DNA from: Ruegeria meonggei
Lineage (GTDB): Bacteria > Pseudomonadota > Alphaproteobacteria > Rhodobacterales > Rhodobacteraceae
NCBI RefSeq assembly: GCF_900172215.1
Contig: NZ_FWFP01000003.1
Coordinates: forward strand, 186,001 to 250,000
Reading direction: 5' to 3'
Length of the DNA stretch: 64,000 nt
Positions 17,329-26,078 of this stretch are shown one piece after another; positions within the stretch are counted from its first letter, which is position 1; every line of letters starts with the position of its first letter. The notes below the pieces were generated by a model. That model saw only the letters and a list, made by a program, of their open reading frames with translations, was not told where the DNA came from and did not search any database. The translations under genes were made by a program, and so were the position numbers.

Positions 17329-17934
17329 ATGACAGGCAAAAAAGACATCAATCCATTTCTGAAGCAGGTGTTGGAACTTGGCCCTCCGCTGGCCTTCTTT
17401 TTCATCTACCTGCGTCTGCGCGACGACAGTTTTCTGATTGGCGGCATCGAATACTCTGGCTTTATCATTGCCACCATCATCTTTGTGCCGCTGATGCTGG
17501 CCGCGATGGGTGTGCTGTGGTTTCTGACTGGCAAGCTCAGCCGCATGCAAATCTTCACCGCTTTCATGGTCATTTTCTTTGGCGGCCTGACCGCCTGGTT
17601 CAATGATGAGCGGTTCTTCAAAATGAAGACCACACTGGTCTATGGTTTCTTCTCGGTCATTCTTGGCATCGGTCTGCTGCAGGGGAAATCCTATCTGGCC
17701 TATGTCCTGGACGAGATGCTGCCCATGCGGCACGAAGGTTGGATGATCCTGACCCGGCGTCTTTGTGGCTGTTTCGTCGTTCTGGCCGTCGCCAACGAAA
17801 TTGTCTGGCGAACGATGTCGACAGATTTGTGGGTGAAAATCGAAACTTTCGCTTTCCCGATCGCGCTGATGGCTTTTTTGATGCTGCAATTCAACTTGTT
17901 GCAAAACCACATGGATGATCCTGACCACCAGTAG
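17329..17934 (+). CDS. yciB: Inner-membrane protein YciB (IspA/IspZ septation family)
   Basis: 201 residues with five to six hydrophobic helices and family motifs LELGPPLAFFFIYL, TAWFNDERFFKMKTT and ANEIVWR. The family is linked to envelope integrity and septation (Shigella IspA); the biochemical role is unclear. The ATG at 17329 is preceded by AGCAGGAA; the upstream GTG/ATG frame would overlap the exporter gene. Confidence 0.88.
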   Translation: MTGKKDINPFLKQVLELGPPLAFFFIYLRLRDDSFLIGGIEYSGFIIATIIFVPLMLAAMGVLWFLTGKLSRMQIFTAFMVIFFGGLTAWFNDERFFKMKTTLVYGFFSVILGIGLLQGKSYLAYVLDEMLPMRHEGWMILTRRLCGCFVVLAVANEIVWRTMSTDLWVKIETFAFPIALMAFLMLQFNLLQNHMDDPDHQ

Positions 17935-18050
17935 ATGAACAGCAGGCAAAGATGCTCATCCCTTGGGTTTAAAGGGCCGAGGACATTTGGACGACCCTCA
18001 ATAGAGGAAAACCCGATAAAATCCTTGGCTTAGCGCCAAAGCTGTGGAAA

Positions 18051-18068
18051 GTTGAGTCACCACTCAAC
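18051..18068. promoter_or_regulatory. Perfect inverted repeat upstream of the Crp/Fnr regulator
   Basis: GTTGAGT-CACC-ACTCAAC, two 7-base arms with a 4-base spacer, 26 bp before the regulator's ATG. The TTGA...TCAA ends recall FNR/CRP half-sites, but the spacing (TTGA-N8-TCAA) is two bases wider than a classical FNR box. A candidate autoregulatory operator. Confidence 0.5.
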
Positions 18069-18094
18069 ATTTGCAGCCGGAGCACCCACCACTG

Positions 18095-18763
18095 ATGACG
18101 GCTTTCCCAGACAGCGGCTTTCTTTCCGAGGCTTCCGACCGACTAAAGGCGATGCTTTCCGCTCAGGCCAAAGAGATAACCCTGAAAAGGGGCGAGACCC
18201 TTTTCGAACAGGGGGATGAAGGCGACGCGCTTTATGCCATTCTCGAAGGCACGCTCGAAGTGTCCTTTTTGGCAATGAGCGGCCGCAAGCTATCCTTGAC
18301 CCTGATGAGGCCTGGCGAGGTGTTTGGCGAGATTGCCCTGTTTGACAGCGGACCACGCACCGCGACCATCGCTGCTGCTGAACCGTCCCGCGTGTTACGC
18401 GTGCGTCAGGGTGATGTGATGAATCAAATCCGTCAGCACCCCGATCTGGCCGTTGATATGATCCGGTTGGCAGGTCTGCGGATGCGATGGATGGGTTCGC
18501 AGTTAAACGAGCAGGTCTTTTTGCCAATGCCGATCCGGCTGGCGCGTAAGCTGTTGCACCTGTCAGAGCTTCAGGACGACCCAACCAAGCGGATCACCTT
18601 GTCCCAAAGCGAACTTGCCGAGTTCGTCGGTGCCACGCGTGAAGCCGTTTCTAAAACGATCTCGACCTGGAAGCGAGACAATGTTGTCGAAGCATCGCGC
18701 GGCGGATTGATGATTCAGGATTTCGACGCTCTTCGGGAACTGGCCGATTCCGACCTGATCTAG
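18095..18763 (+). CDS. Crp/Fnr-family transcription regulator
   Basis: 222 residues. An N-terminal cyclic-nucleotide-binding barrel (about 15-125) has the phosphate-cassette-like GEIALFDSGPRTATI, a long dimer helix follows, and the C-terminal Crp-type helix-turn-helix reads LSQSELAEFVGATREAVSKT. There are no cysteines, so it does not sense oxygen through an Fe-S cluster like Fnr; a cyclic nucleotide is the more likely ligand. The start at 18095 is preceded by GGAG. Targets are unknown; the inverted repeat upstream suggests self-regulation. Confidence 0.88.
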   Translation: MTAFPDSGFLSEASDRLKAMLSAQAKEITLKRGETLFEQGDEGDALYAILEGTLEVSFLAMSGRKLSLTLMRPGEVFGEIALFDSGPRTATIAAAEPSRVLRVRQGDVMNQIRQHPDLAVDMIRLAGLRMRWMGSQLNEQVFLPMPIRLARKLLHLSELQDDPTKRITLSQSELAEFVGATREAVSKTISTWKRDNVVEASRGGLMIQDFDALRELADSDLI

Positions 18764-18931
18764 ACCCTTGTGACCTGCTTCACATACGTAGGGTCAAGTT
18801 AAGGATACCTTCATAACTGTTACCGTAGGAGGTCAGAGAATCATCCCCGATATCTGTCCACTGACCTCTCCCTGTATCAGAGCCATGCGCCTCCCCGGCG
18901 TGTGGCTCAATTCTTTGGTGCAGGGTTGAAT

Positions 18932-18961
18932 CAAAAAGGCCGGGGCGATTGCCCCGGCCTG
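18932..18961 (-). terminator. Rho-independent terminator of the degP operon
   Basis: On the minus strand GGCCGGGGC-AATC-GCCCCGGCC is followed by TTTTT, 22 bp past the degP stop. The rest of the gap 18764-18983 shows nothing else recognised. Confidence 0.9.
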
Positions 18962-18983
18962 TTCATTCATTGATTTGGCTGGC

Positions 18984-20420
18984 TTATTCGGTAAGGCTCA
19001 ACGCCACAAAGCGCGGCTCTCCACTGCGCCGCACCAGAAGAAGCAGCGACTTGCGGCCTGCATCGCGCGCTTCTTCCATGCGTGCCTCAAGATCGTCGAT
19101 TGAGGTCACCTTTTGCTGGCCCGCCTCGGTGATCAGATCACCCGCGCGCAGACCCTTGGCAAAAGCCTCTGAGGCTTCGTCTACCTCGGTTACAACCAGT
19201 CCATCGGCCTCGGCATCCAGGCCCAGATCCGTGCGCAAAGTGTCCGTCAGGGGTGAGATCATCAGCCCCAGGATATCCGCGTTTTCCTCGGTTGGCGCAT
19301 CAGGCGCATCCTCTTCGCCTTCTTCGCTCCGCTCAGCGTCTTCGCGACGGCCCAGCGTTACCAATACTGTCTGCGTGCCCTCATCCCGATGCACGACCAC
19401 CCGGACCGATTTTCCGACTGTAGTCTCACCGACCAGCCGTACCAAACCGCGCGTATCTTCAACCTCAACACCGTCAAAGCTCAGGATCACATCGCCAGCC
19501 AAAAGACCTGCCTCTTTGGCTGGTCCTTCCGGCACATCGCTAATCAGCGCGCCTCCTGGCTTTTCCAGGCCCATGGCCTCGGCCATATCTTCTGTGACAT
19601 CCTGAATGCGCACGCCCAACCAGCCGCGACGGGTTTCACCAAACTCGCGCAGCTGATCGACCACTTTGACTACTACGTTAGAGGCCATCGAGAACCCAAT
19701 CCCGATCGATCCGCCATTGGGGGAAAGGATCGCCGTGTTCACGCCAACCACTTCGCCATCCATATTGAACAGCGGCCCGCCCGAGTTGCCCCGGTTGATC
19801 GCTGCATCGGTTTGGATGTAGTCATCATATGATCCGCTCAGCTCCCGATTCCGGGCCGAGACGATCCCCGCCGAGACCGAAAATCCCTGCCCCAGCGGGT
19901 TGCCCATTGCGATGACCCAGTCGCCAACGCGTGCGATATCGCTGTCACCGAACTTAACGTATTTCAGCGGACCCGACGCCTCGACCTTGAGCAAGGCGAT
20001 ATCGGTTTTCTCATCTGTGCCGATCACCTTGGCTGGCAGCTCTTTTTTGGGCTGACCGTCGCCAGGGAAGAACTCGACCAAGATTTCATCGGCTTCTGCA
20101 ATCACGTGATTGTTGGTGACGATGTAGCCATCCTCAGAGATCACAAAGCCCGATCCAAGCGCGTTACTGCGGCGTGGGCGGTTTTCATCATCGCCTTCAC
20201 GATCTTGAAACTCGCGAAAGAAATCCTCGAACGGAGAGCCCTCGGGAACAATCCCCTGCGGGCCGGTCTGGCCTTCGATCAGTGTCGAGGTTGTAATATT
20301 AACCACCGCCGGGCTGATCTTTTCAGCCAGCGGCGCCAGACTTTCACTTCGCGCCTGAGCAGCCACAGCTTGCGCCAGAACCAAAAGCATCCCGGCAAAG
20401 GCCAACCACATCAGCCGCAT
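18984..20420 (-). CDS. degP: Periplasmic Do-like serine protease (DegP/HtrA)
   Basis: 478 residues from the ATG at 20418-20420; the frame opens 25 codons earlier, and neither start has a strong ribosome site. The signal peptide is MLLVLAQAVAAQA. The trypsin-like domain has the triad His105 (VTNNHVI), Asp140 (TDIALLK) and Ser213 (GNSGGP), followed by two PDZ domains separated by a very acidic linker (SEEGEEDAPDAP). It degrades or refolds damaged envelope proteins. It is the last gene of the hflK-hflC-DUF2065-degP operon, matching a membrane quality-control unit. Confidence 0.93.
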   Translation of the reverse strand: MRLMWLAFAGMLLVLAQAVAAQARSESLAPLAEKISPAVVNITTSTLIEGQTGPQGIVPEGSPFEDFFREFQDREGDDENRPRRSNALGSGFVISEDGYIVTNNHVIAEADEILVEFFPGDGQPKKELPAKVIGTDEKTDIALLKVEASGPLKYVKFGDSDIARVGDWVIAMGNPLGQGFSVSAGIVSARNRELSGSYDDYIQTDAAINRGNSGGPLFNMDGEVVGVNTAILSPNGGSIGIGFSMASNVVVKVVDQLREFGETRRGWLGVRIQDVTEDMAEAMGLEKPGGALISDVPEGPAKEAGLLAGDVILSFDGVEVEDTRGLVRLVGETTVGKSVRVVVHRDEGTQTVLVTLGRREDAERSEEGEEDAPDAPTEENADILGLMISPLTDTLRTDLGLDAEADGLVVTEVDEASEAFAKGLRAGDLITEAGQQKVTSIDDLEARMEEARDAGRKSLLLLVRRSGEPRFVALSLTE

Positions 20421-20605
20421 GAAACCAACACCATCGTCCCGCTGGACGGAAATACTGCGTGCGTGTGCCTGCACTTGGGAACTCCTTGTCAACAATTCTT
20501 ACCAAACCGCCCGCAGGCGGCCCTTCTTAGCAACCAATGTAGCCGGTTTGATCTAGCCCGCAACTCGTGATCGCGGGGAATTCACCAGCAATTGAAAACA
20601 CAGCG

Positions 20606-20800
20606 TTAAAACCCGACCTGATATGCTCCCCAAAGCAGCACCAGACCGCTGACCACACACAGCAGCCCGGCCAGCCGTCGCGCCTGCTCGGGCAAAGACC
20701 GCAACGCCTCGAGCATGCGTTCAATAAGCGAAGGGGCCAGCGCATAGGCCAGCCCCTCAACAATCAGCACCAGCCCGAAGGCCAGAAGGACAAGGCCCAT
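20606..20800 (-). CDS. DUF2065 small membrane protein
   Basis: 64 residues with two hydrophobic helices (LVLLAFGLVLIVEGLAYAL and LAGLLCVVSGLVLLWGAY), the DUF2065 layout. The gene start overlaps the hflC stop, and DUF2065 genes are commonly found beside hflKC, so a link to the HflKC complex is likely. Its molecular role is unknown. Confidence 0.88.
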   Translation of the reverse strand: MGLVLLAFGLVLIVEGLAYALAPSLIERMLEALRSLPEQARRLAGLLCVVSGLVLLWGAYQVGF

Positions 20801-21696
20801 TACTGGGATGCAGGGGCCGTTGGCGCGGCCCGTCCCGTCGGTGATCCAAGGTAATTAAAGAACTCGGAATCCGGGCTTAGAACCAATGAGCTGTTGCCGC
20901 CACGCAGCGCATTCTCATAAGCCGTCAGCGACCGATAGAATTCAAAGAACTCGGGGTCTGCGCCATAAGCTTCGGCGAAGATCGCGTTCCGTTCAGCATC
21001 CGCTTCACCGCGCGTGATCTCAGCCTCGCGACGGGCATCTGATACCAGTTCAACCACGGTCCGGTCTGCCTGTGCACGCACACGCTGGGCCGCTTCGTTG
21101 CCCCGGGCGCGTTCGTCTGTCGCCTCACGTTCCCGCTCGGCTTTCATCCGGTCGAACGTTGCCTCAAGGTTCGCCTGAGGCAGATCGGTCGCCTTCAGTC
21201 GCACATCGATGACGGTTACGCCCAGCGCCTGCGCTTCGGCAATCGCACTGTTGCGAATGCGCAGCATCAGCGCTGCCCGGTCAGAACTTAGAATGTCGCG
21301 CGATGACACCGAACCCAGCACTTCGCGTGTCTCGGCGCGCAGGATGCGGTCAAGTCGATCTTCGGCAACCGGGATGCCGCCAACGCCAACGGCCTGACGG
21401 AACCGGTTCAGATCGGAAATCCGGTAGCGCGCGAAGGCATCAACCACCAGACGGCGGTCATCCAGCGGGGTAACTTCCAGCGGCTGGACATCAATCGACA
21501 GGATGCGGTCATCATAGCGGACCACTTCCTGAACGACAGGAAGTTTGAAGGCCAATCCCGGCTCTTCCTTGACCGCGACGACCCGGCCAAATTGCAGAAC
21601 CAACGCGCGTTCGCGTTCGTCCACAATAAAGATCGACGACAAACCTGCCACGGCAAGGATTACGACGATAATCAGAATAATAGGTGATTTACGCAT
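20800..21696 (-). CDS. hflC: Protease modulator HflC
   Basis: 298 residues. An N-terminal signal anchor (IILIIVVILAVAGLSSIFIV) is followed by an SPFH/band-7 domain and a coiled-coil rich in Arg, Glu and Ala. With HflK it forms the large periplasmic cage that modulates the FtsH protease. The ATG overlaps the hflK stop by one base (TGATG), so expression is coupled. Confidence 0.95.
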   Translation of the reverse strand: MRKSPIILIIVVILAVAGLSSIFIVDERERALVLQFGRVVAVKEEPGLAFKLPVVQEVVRYDDRILSIDVQPLEVTPLDDRRLVVDAFARYRISDLNRFRQAVGVGGIPVAEDRLDRILRAETREVLGSVSSRDILSSDRAALMLRIRNSAIAEAQALGVTVIDVRLKATDLPQANLEATFDRMKAEREREATDERARGNEAAQRVRAQADRTVVELVSDARREAEITRGEADAERNAIFAEAYGADPEFFEFYRSLTAYENALRGGNSSLVLSPDSEFFNYLGSPTGRAAPTAPASQ

Positions 21697-22841
21697 CAGT
21701 TACCCTCCGCTGCCGGGTTGCGGCGCAGCTCGTTCAGCGGCAGGTAAGGCACAACGCCCTGCCCCTGCCCGCCTGAGTTCTGGTCCAGAATAATCTTGTC
21801 GACGTCACCCAGAATCTGCTCCATCCGCTCAAGATACAGACGTTTACGGGTCACATCAGGCGCTTTGGTGTATTCCTCCAGAACCGCACTAAAGCGGCTG
21901 GCCTCACCTTGGGCGCTGTTGATCTGCTGCGCGCGGTACGCTTCGGCCTCTTCCAGAACCTGGGCGGCTTCACCACGTGCTTCAGCCAGTGCCTTGTTCG
22001 CATAAGCGTCGGCCACGTTCTGTAGGCGGTCACGTTCTTGTGCAGCGGCCTGAACGTCGCGGAATGCGGCGATCACGTCCTGCGGCGGGTCCGCTTTGTC
22101 AAAGTTGACACGCACAATGTTCACACCAGAGCTGTAGCTGTCCATCGTGGATTGGATCAGTTCCTGCAGCCGGTCCGCGATAACACCACGATCCCGGTTC
22201 AGGATCGGAGCAAGCTCTGACTGGGCAATGATCTCACGCATTGCCGATTCCGAAACCGCCTGAATCGTCTGTTTGGGATCTCGTAGGTTGAACAGGTATT
22301 TGGCTGGGTCGTTGATATTCCAGACAACCTGATAGTCGATATCGACCACGTTCTCATCGCCGGTCAGCATTAGGCCATCGTCGCTACCGCGTGCGCCGCC
22401 CATATCTTCGTTCCGCTCGCTGGTCACGGCGATAACCTCGGCGGTCACAAACGGCCATGGCGCGAAATTCAGACCCGGGTTTCCTACGGCTGAAAACTCG
22501 CCCAGAAACAACTCAACCGATTGTTCTTCTGGTTTCACGGTATAGAAACTTGCGAACCCCCACAAAGCCGCCGCTACGATCAAACCAATCGCAACGGTTC
22601 CTTTGGTAAGGGCTGGACCGCCACCGCCAGACCCTTGACCATTGCCGCCACGGCCACCGCCGCCACGACCGCCCATAAGAACGCGCAGCTGTTCCTGCCC
22701 TTTTTTCATCAGCTCATCGATCTCGGGGATCTGCGGGCCATCGCCTTCGGGGGGCTTGCGCCCGTCCCCATTGTTACCCCGATTTCCTCCACCTCCCGAA
22801 GAGCCTCCGCCCCCCCAGGGGCCACCGCTGTTGCCCGCCAT
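21696..22841 (-). CDS. hflK: FtsH protease activity modulator HflK
   Basis: 381 residues from the ATG at 22839-22841. The N-terminus is Gly/Ser/Asn/Pro-rich and flexible (WGGGGSSGGGGNRGNNG), as in other HflK proteins. A transmembrane helix follows (IGLIVAAALWGFASFYTV near 90), then an SPFH domain and a helical tail. It is the first gene of the operon leading to degP. Confidence 0.95.
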   Translation of the reverse strand: MAGNSGGPWGGGGSSGGGGNRGNNGDGRKPPEGDGPQIPEIDELMKKGQEQLRVLMGGRGGGGRGGNGQGSGGGGPALTKGTVAIGLIVAAALWGFASFYTVKPEEQSVELFLGEFSAVGNPGLNFAPWPFVTAEVIAVTSERNEDMGGARGSDDGLMLTGDENVVDIDYQVVWNINDPAKYLFNLRDPKQTIQAVSESAMREIIAQSELAPILNRDRGVIADRLQELIQSTMDSYSSGVNIVRVNFDKADPPQDVIAAFRDVQAAAQERDRLQNVADAYANKALAEARGEAAQVLEEAEAYRAQQINSAQGEASRFSAVLEEYTKAPDVTRKRLYLERMEQILGDVDKIILDQNSGGQGQGVVPYLPLNELRRNPAAEGN

Positions 22842-22913
22842 ATGTATCTTTTCCTTTGTTCTGGACCGTGTGATCACGGTGCCCCTTGTAACTTGGTTGC
22901 GCGCGCTTGCAAA

Positions 22914-24272
22914 TCAAGCAGTGCGCACAGGTTGCCGCATTGTCACCAGTTCTTCGGCCATCACAGGGTGAACTGCAACGGTGCGATCAAAATCTTCTTT
23001 TGTCGCGCCCATTTTCACTGCGATTCCAGCCAGCTGAATCATCTCACCAGCGCCCGGCGCCACGATATGACAGCCCAGCACCTTGCGGTTGGCCTGGCTG
23101 ACGATCAGCTTCATCAGTACTCGCTGTGTTCCACCAGCAAATGCCTTTTGCATCGGCTTGAACGAAGTTGCGTAAACTTCGACCGGCTCTTGTGCCGCGG
23201 CCTCTTCTTCGCTGAGGCCAACGGTGCCGAATTCGGGCTGGGTAAAGATCGCGGTGGGGATCAGGTCGTGATCCACCGGTGTCGGGTTGCCTTTGAACAC
23301 TGTCTCGACGAAAGCCACGCCTTCGCGGATCGCGACGGGCGTCAGGTTCACCCGGTCGGTCACATCCCCGATGGCATAGATCGAGGGCACGCCGGTCTGG
23401 CTGTATTCATCCACGATGATCTCGCCCTTGCGACCGCGTTCAACACCAATCGCCTCAAGACCCAGATTGTCAGCGTTTGGTGCGCGACCGGTGGCATACA
23501 TGACCACGTCGAACAACTGTTCCGAACCATTGGTGGCCTTGACGCGAATTTTGTCACCGTCCATGGCCATTTCCAGCACGTTTGTGCCCAGATGCAGATC
23601 AATGCCGTTCTGGCACATCTCCTCACTGATCAGCCCGCGCGCTTCTTCGTCAAAGCCCCGCAGAATTTGCGCGCCGCGATAGAACTGAGTGGTCTTGACC
23701 CCCATGCCATTCATGATCCCGGCAAACTCACTGGCGATATAGCCGCCGCCGACGATCAAGATCGAGTCGGGTAGCTTCTCCAGATGGAAAATCTCGTTCG
23801 AGGTGATGGCCAGATCAGATCCCGGAAACTCAGGCACGACCGGGCGGCCTCCGGTGGCCACAAGGATGTGCTTGGCGGTTTTGCGGGTTCCATCAGCCAG
23901 TTCAACGGTATGCGCGTCCACCACGTGGGCGCGCTGGTCAAAGCTCTCAACACCGTTGTTTTTCAAAATATTGCGGTAAATGCCTTCCAGCCGGTCCAGT
24001 TCCGCATGAAGTTTGCCGCGGAAAATCTGCCAGTCGAACGCGCCGGGTTTGACATCCCAACCATAGGCCTGCGCATCGCCGACCATGTCCGAGAATTCGC
24101 TGGCGAACACCATCAGTTTCTTTGGCACACAGCCCCGGATGACACAGGTGCCGCCGTAGCGGTCCTCTTCTGCCAGCGCCACCTTGGCGCCATTTTCGCC
24201 AGCTGCAACTCGCGCCGCGCGGACCCCGCCCGAGCCGCCGCCGATGACAAACAGATCATAGTCAAAGCTCAT
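22914..24272 (-). CDS. gor: Glutathione-disulfide reductase
   Basis: 452 residues. An FAD motif GGGSGGVRAARVA (11-23) is followed by the redox disulfide GGTCVIRGCVPKK, an NAD(P)H Rossmann motif GGGYIASEFAGIM, and the C-terminal HPVMAEELVTM with the catalytic His-Glu pair. It reduces GSSG with NADPH in the cytosol. It lies upstream of the hflK operon with a 72-bp gap and follows rpiA after 150 bp. The GST genes in this window depend on the same thiol pool. Confidence 0.95.
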   Translation of the reverse strand: MSFDYDLFVIGGGSGGVRAARVAAGENGAKVALAEEDRYGGTCVIRGCVPKKLMVFASEFSDMVGDAQAYGWDVKPGAFDWQIFRGKLHAELDRLEGIYRNILKNNGVESFDQRAHVVDAHTVELADGTRKTAKHILVATGGRPVVPEFPGSDLAITSNEIFHLEKLPDSILIVGGGYIASEFAGIMNGMGVKTTQFYRGAQILRGFDEEARGLISEEMCQNGIDLHLGTNVLEMAMDGDKIRVKATNGSEQLFDVVMYATGRAPNADNLGLEAIGVERGRKGEIIVDEYSQTGVPSIYAIGDVTDRVNLTPVAIREGVAFVETVFKGNPTPVDHDLIPTAIFTQPEFGTVGLSEEEAAAQEPVEVYATSFKPMQKAFAGGTQRVLMKLIVSQANRKVLGCHIVAPGAGEMIQLAGIAVKMGATKEDFDRTVAVHPVMAEELVTMRQPVRTA

Positions 24273-24422
24273 CCTGAGTTCCTTTTTTCAGACAGGGCAA
24301 ATTCGTTGGTTATCTGGGGGTAAGTGACGCGCATCCAACCCTTGGTGGTTAAGAAAGTGTACGCAAGCCATTCAAGCGCGGCATTCCATGATGATCACTA
24401 CCGCACCTTTTGGATCTATCGC

Positions 24423-25208
24423 TTAATCCACAATATCCAAGAACAGGTTCTCTCCACTCTCGGCCGGTTGGTCTGTCTCAATCGTGCCTTCGTTGATATC
24501 TCGCACCTCGACCCGGCCGTCGCCGTAGCCAATGACGACCTTGTCACAGATATCGATGAACAGGCCGTTTTCGACCACGCCCGGCACCTGATTGAGCACC
24601 AGCGCCAATTGTCGCGCGTTGCCGATGCGCTGCAGATGCAGGTCCAGGATGTGGTTGCCCTCATCGGTGACAAAAGGCGCCTCACCGTTCATGCGCAAAG
24701 CGGTCGAGGTGCCAAGAACGTCCATCGTGTCCAGCGCCTCTTCGATCAGGGTGCGGGTGGTCTGCCAGCCAAAGGGGACAACCTCGACCGGCAGAGGGAA
24801 CGCGCCCAGCGTTTCGACCTCTTTGCCCGCATCGGCGATCACCACCATCCGGTCGCTGGCTGTTGCAACGATCTTTTCCTGAAGATGTGCCCCCCCGCCG
24901 CCCTTGATCAGGTTCAGCTCACCGTCGAACTCATCCGCGCCGTCAATCGCCATGTCCAGCCATCCGGCCTGATCCAGAGAGACAACCTCGATCCCCACCT
25001 CGCGGGCAAGCTGCGCGGTGCGGCTTGAGGTCGGAACGCCCTTGATCTGCAACCCTTCGTCCTTCACCCGCTCCCCAAGGCGGCGCACCATCCATACGGC
25101 CGTCGATCCTGTGCCCAGCCCAACGCGCATTCCATCCTGAACCATATCAGCGGCGCGGCGCGCGGCGACATACTTGGCCTTGTCGACGGGTGACATTTCT
25201 CCGGTCAT
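24423..25208 (-). CDS. rpiA: Ribose-5-phosphate isomerase A
   Basis: 261 residues from the ATG at 25206-25208. Signatures: VGLGTGSTAVWMV near 30, and DGADEFDGELNLIKGGGGAH near 92, which holds the catalytic acid. It interconverts ribose-5-phosphate and ribulose-5-phosphate in the pentose phosphate pathway. The upstream in-frame ATG adds 24 residues that are not family-like. Confidence 0.94.
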   Translation of the reverse strand: MTGEMSPVDKAKYVAARRAADMVQDGMRVGLGTGSTAVWMVRRLGERVKDEGLQIKGVPTSSRTAQLAREVGIEVVSLDQAGWLDMAIDGADEFDGELNLIKGGGGAHLQEKIVATASDRMVVIADAGKEVETLGAFPLPVEVVPFGWQTTRTLIEEALDTMDVLGTSTALRMNGEAPFVTDEGNHILDLHLQRIGNARQLALVLNQVPGVVENGLFIDICDKVVIGYGDGRVEVRDINEGTIETDQPAESGENLFLDIVD

Positions 25209-25375
25209 GGCAGCATTCCCCTGTTTTGCTGCCGAACTTATACGGAATGCGATCAGCAACTGCGAGAGCGAATACACCAATTTTCTGAGCCATCATGTCG
25301 CGAAAATACGCGTTTCCTATTGGAAACGTCGCAATCGATGCTTTCAAGATGACGGCACCCGTATACATAGCCATT

Positions 25376-26077
25376 ATGAGCGCGCCCTATCTTTTGCATT
25401 ATGCCCCCGACAACGCCTCGCTGGTGATCAGGCTGGTGTTGGAAGAGATGGGCCTGAATTACGAAACAGCGTTGGTGGATCGTCGCCGAAACGCACAGGA
25501 CAGCGCAGCCTACCGGGCGCTGAACCCAAACGGCTTGATCCCCGTTCTGGAGACGCCGCAAGGTCCGATTTTTGAGACAGCCGCCATCCTGCTGTGGCTC
25601 GCAGATACGCATGAACAACTGGCCCCCGCCCCTGACAACGCAGATCGGGCAGCGTTCCTGAAATGGCTGTTCTTTGCATCAAACACTTTGCACGCGGATA
25701 TGCGTATTTTGTTTTATGCCGAGAAATACATCGACGCAGCTGCGGCTGAGACCCTGCGCGCCAGTATCCGCCCTCGGCTGCGACAGCATCTTCAGGCACT
25801 GGACGCCGAGGCACGACACACGCCGGAATGGCTGCATCCAGAACGGCCTTCGGTCCTGACCTACTATGTCGCTTGCATGATGCGGTGGCTGGCGTTGTAT
25901 CCGGCGCAGACCGATCGCAGCTGGTATCAGCTGGCAGACACCCCGTACCTGCAAGCTATCCTGATGCAGCTTGAAACACGCCCTGCAACCCGCGCCGCCA
26001 TTGCGGCCGAAGGGTTAGGGGTTACGCCCTTTACATCTCCGACCTATGCTACTCCTCAAGAAGGCTCAGCTACCTGA
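25376..26077 (+). CDS. Glutathione S-transferase family protein
   Basis: 233 residues from the ATG at 25376 (MSAPYLLHYAPDNASLVIR). A thioredoxin-like N-domain (LNPNGLIPVLETPQGPIFE and ETAAILLWLAD) and a helical C-domain are visible. It is not closely similar to the GST at 5043. The stop is separated from the serine dehydratase ATG by one base, so the two are almost certainly co-translated; the metabolic reason is unclear. Confidence 0.85.
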   Translation: MSAPYLLHYAPDNASLVIRLVLEEMGLNYETALVDRRRNAQDSAAYRALNPNGLIPVLETPQGPIFETAAILLWLADTHEQLAPAPDNADRAAFLKWLFFASNTLHADMRILFYAEKYIDAAAAETLRASIRPRLRQHLQALDAEARHTPEWLHPERPSVLTYYVACMMRWLALYPAQTDRSWYQLADTPYLQAILMQLETRPATRAAIAAEGLGVTPFTSPTYATPQEGSAT

Positions 26078-26078
26078 T

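Noticed and set aside
22521-23774. 417-codon plus-strand frame opposite hflK and gor
   Set aside because: Entirely antisense to two clearly identified conserved genes, and its translation has no recognisable domain.
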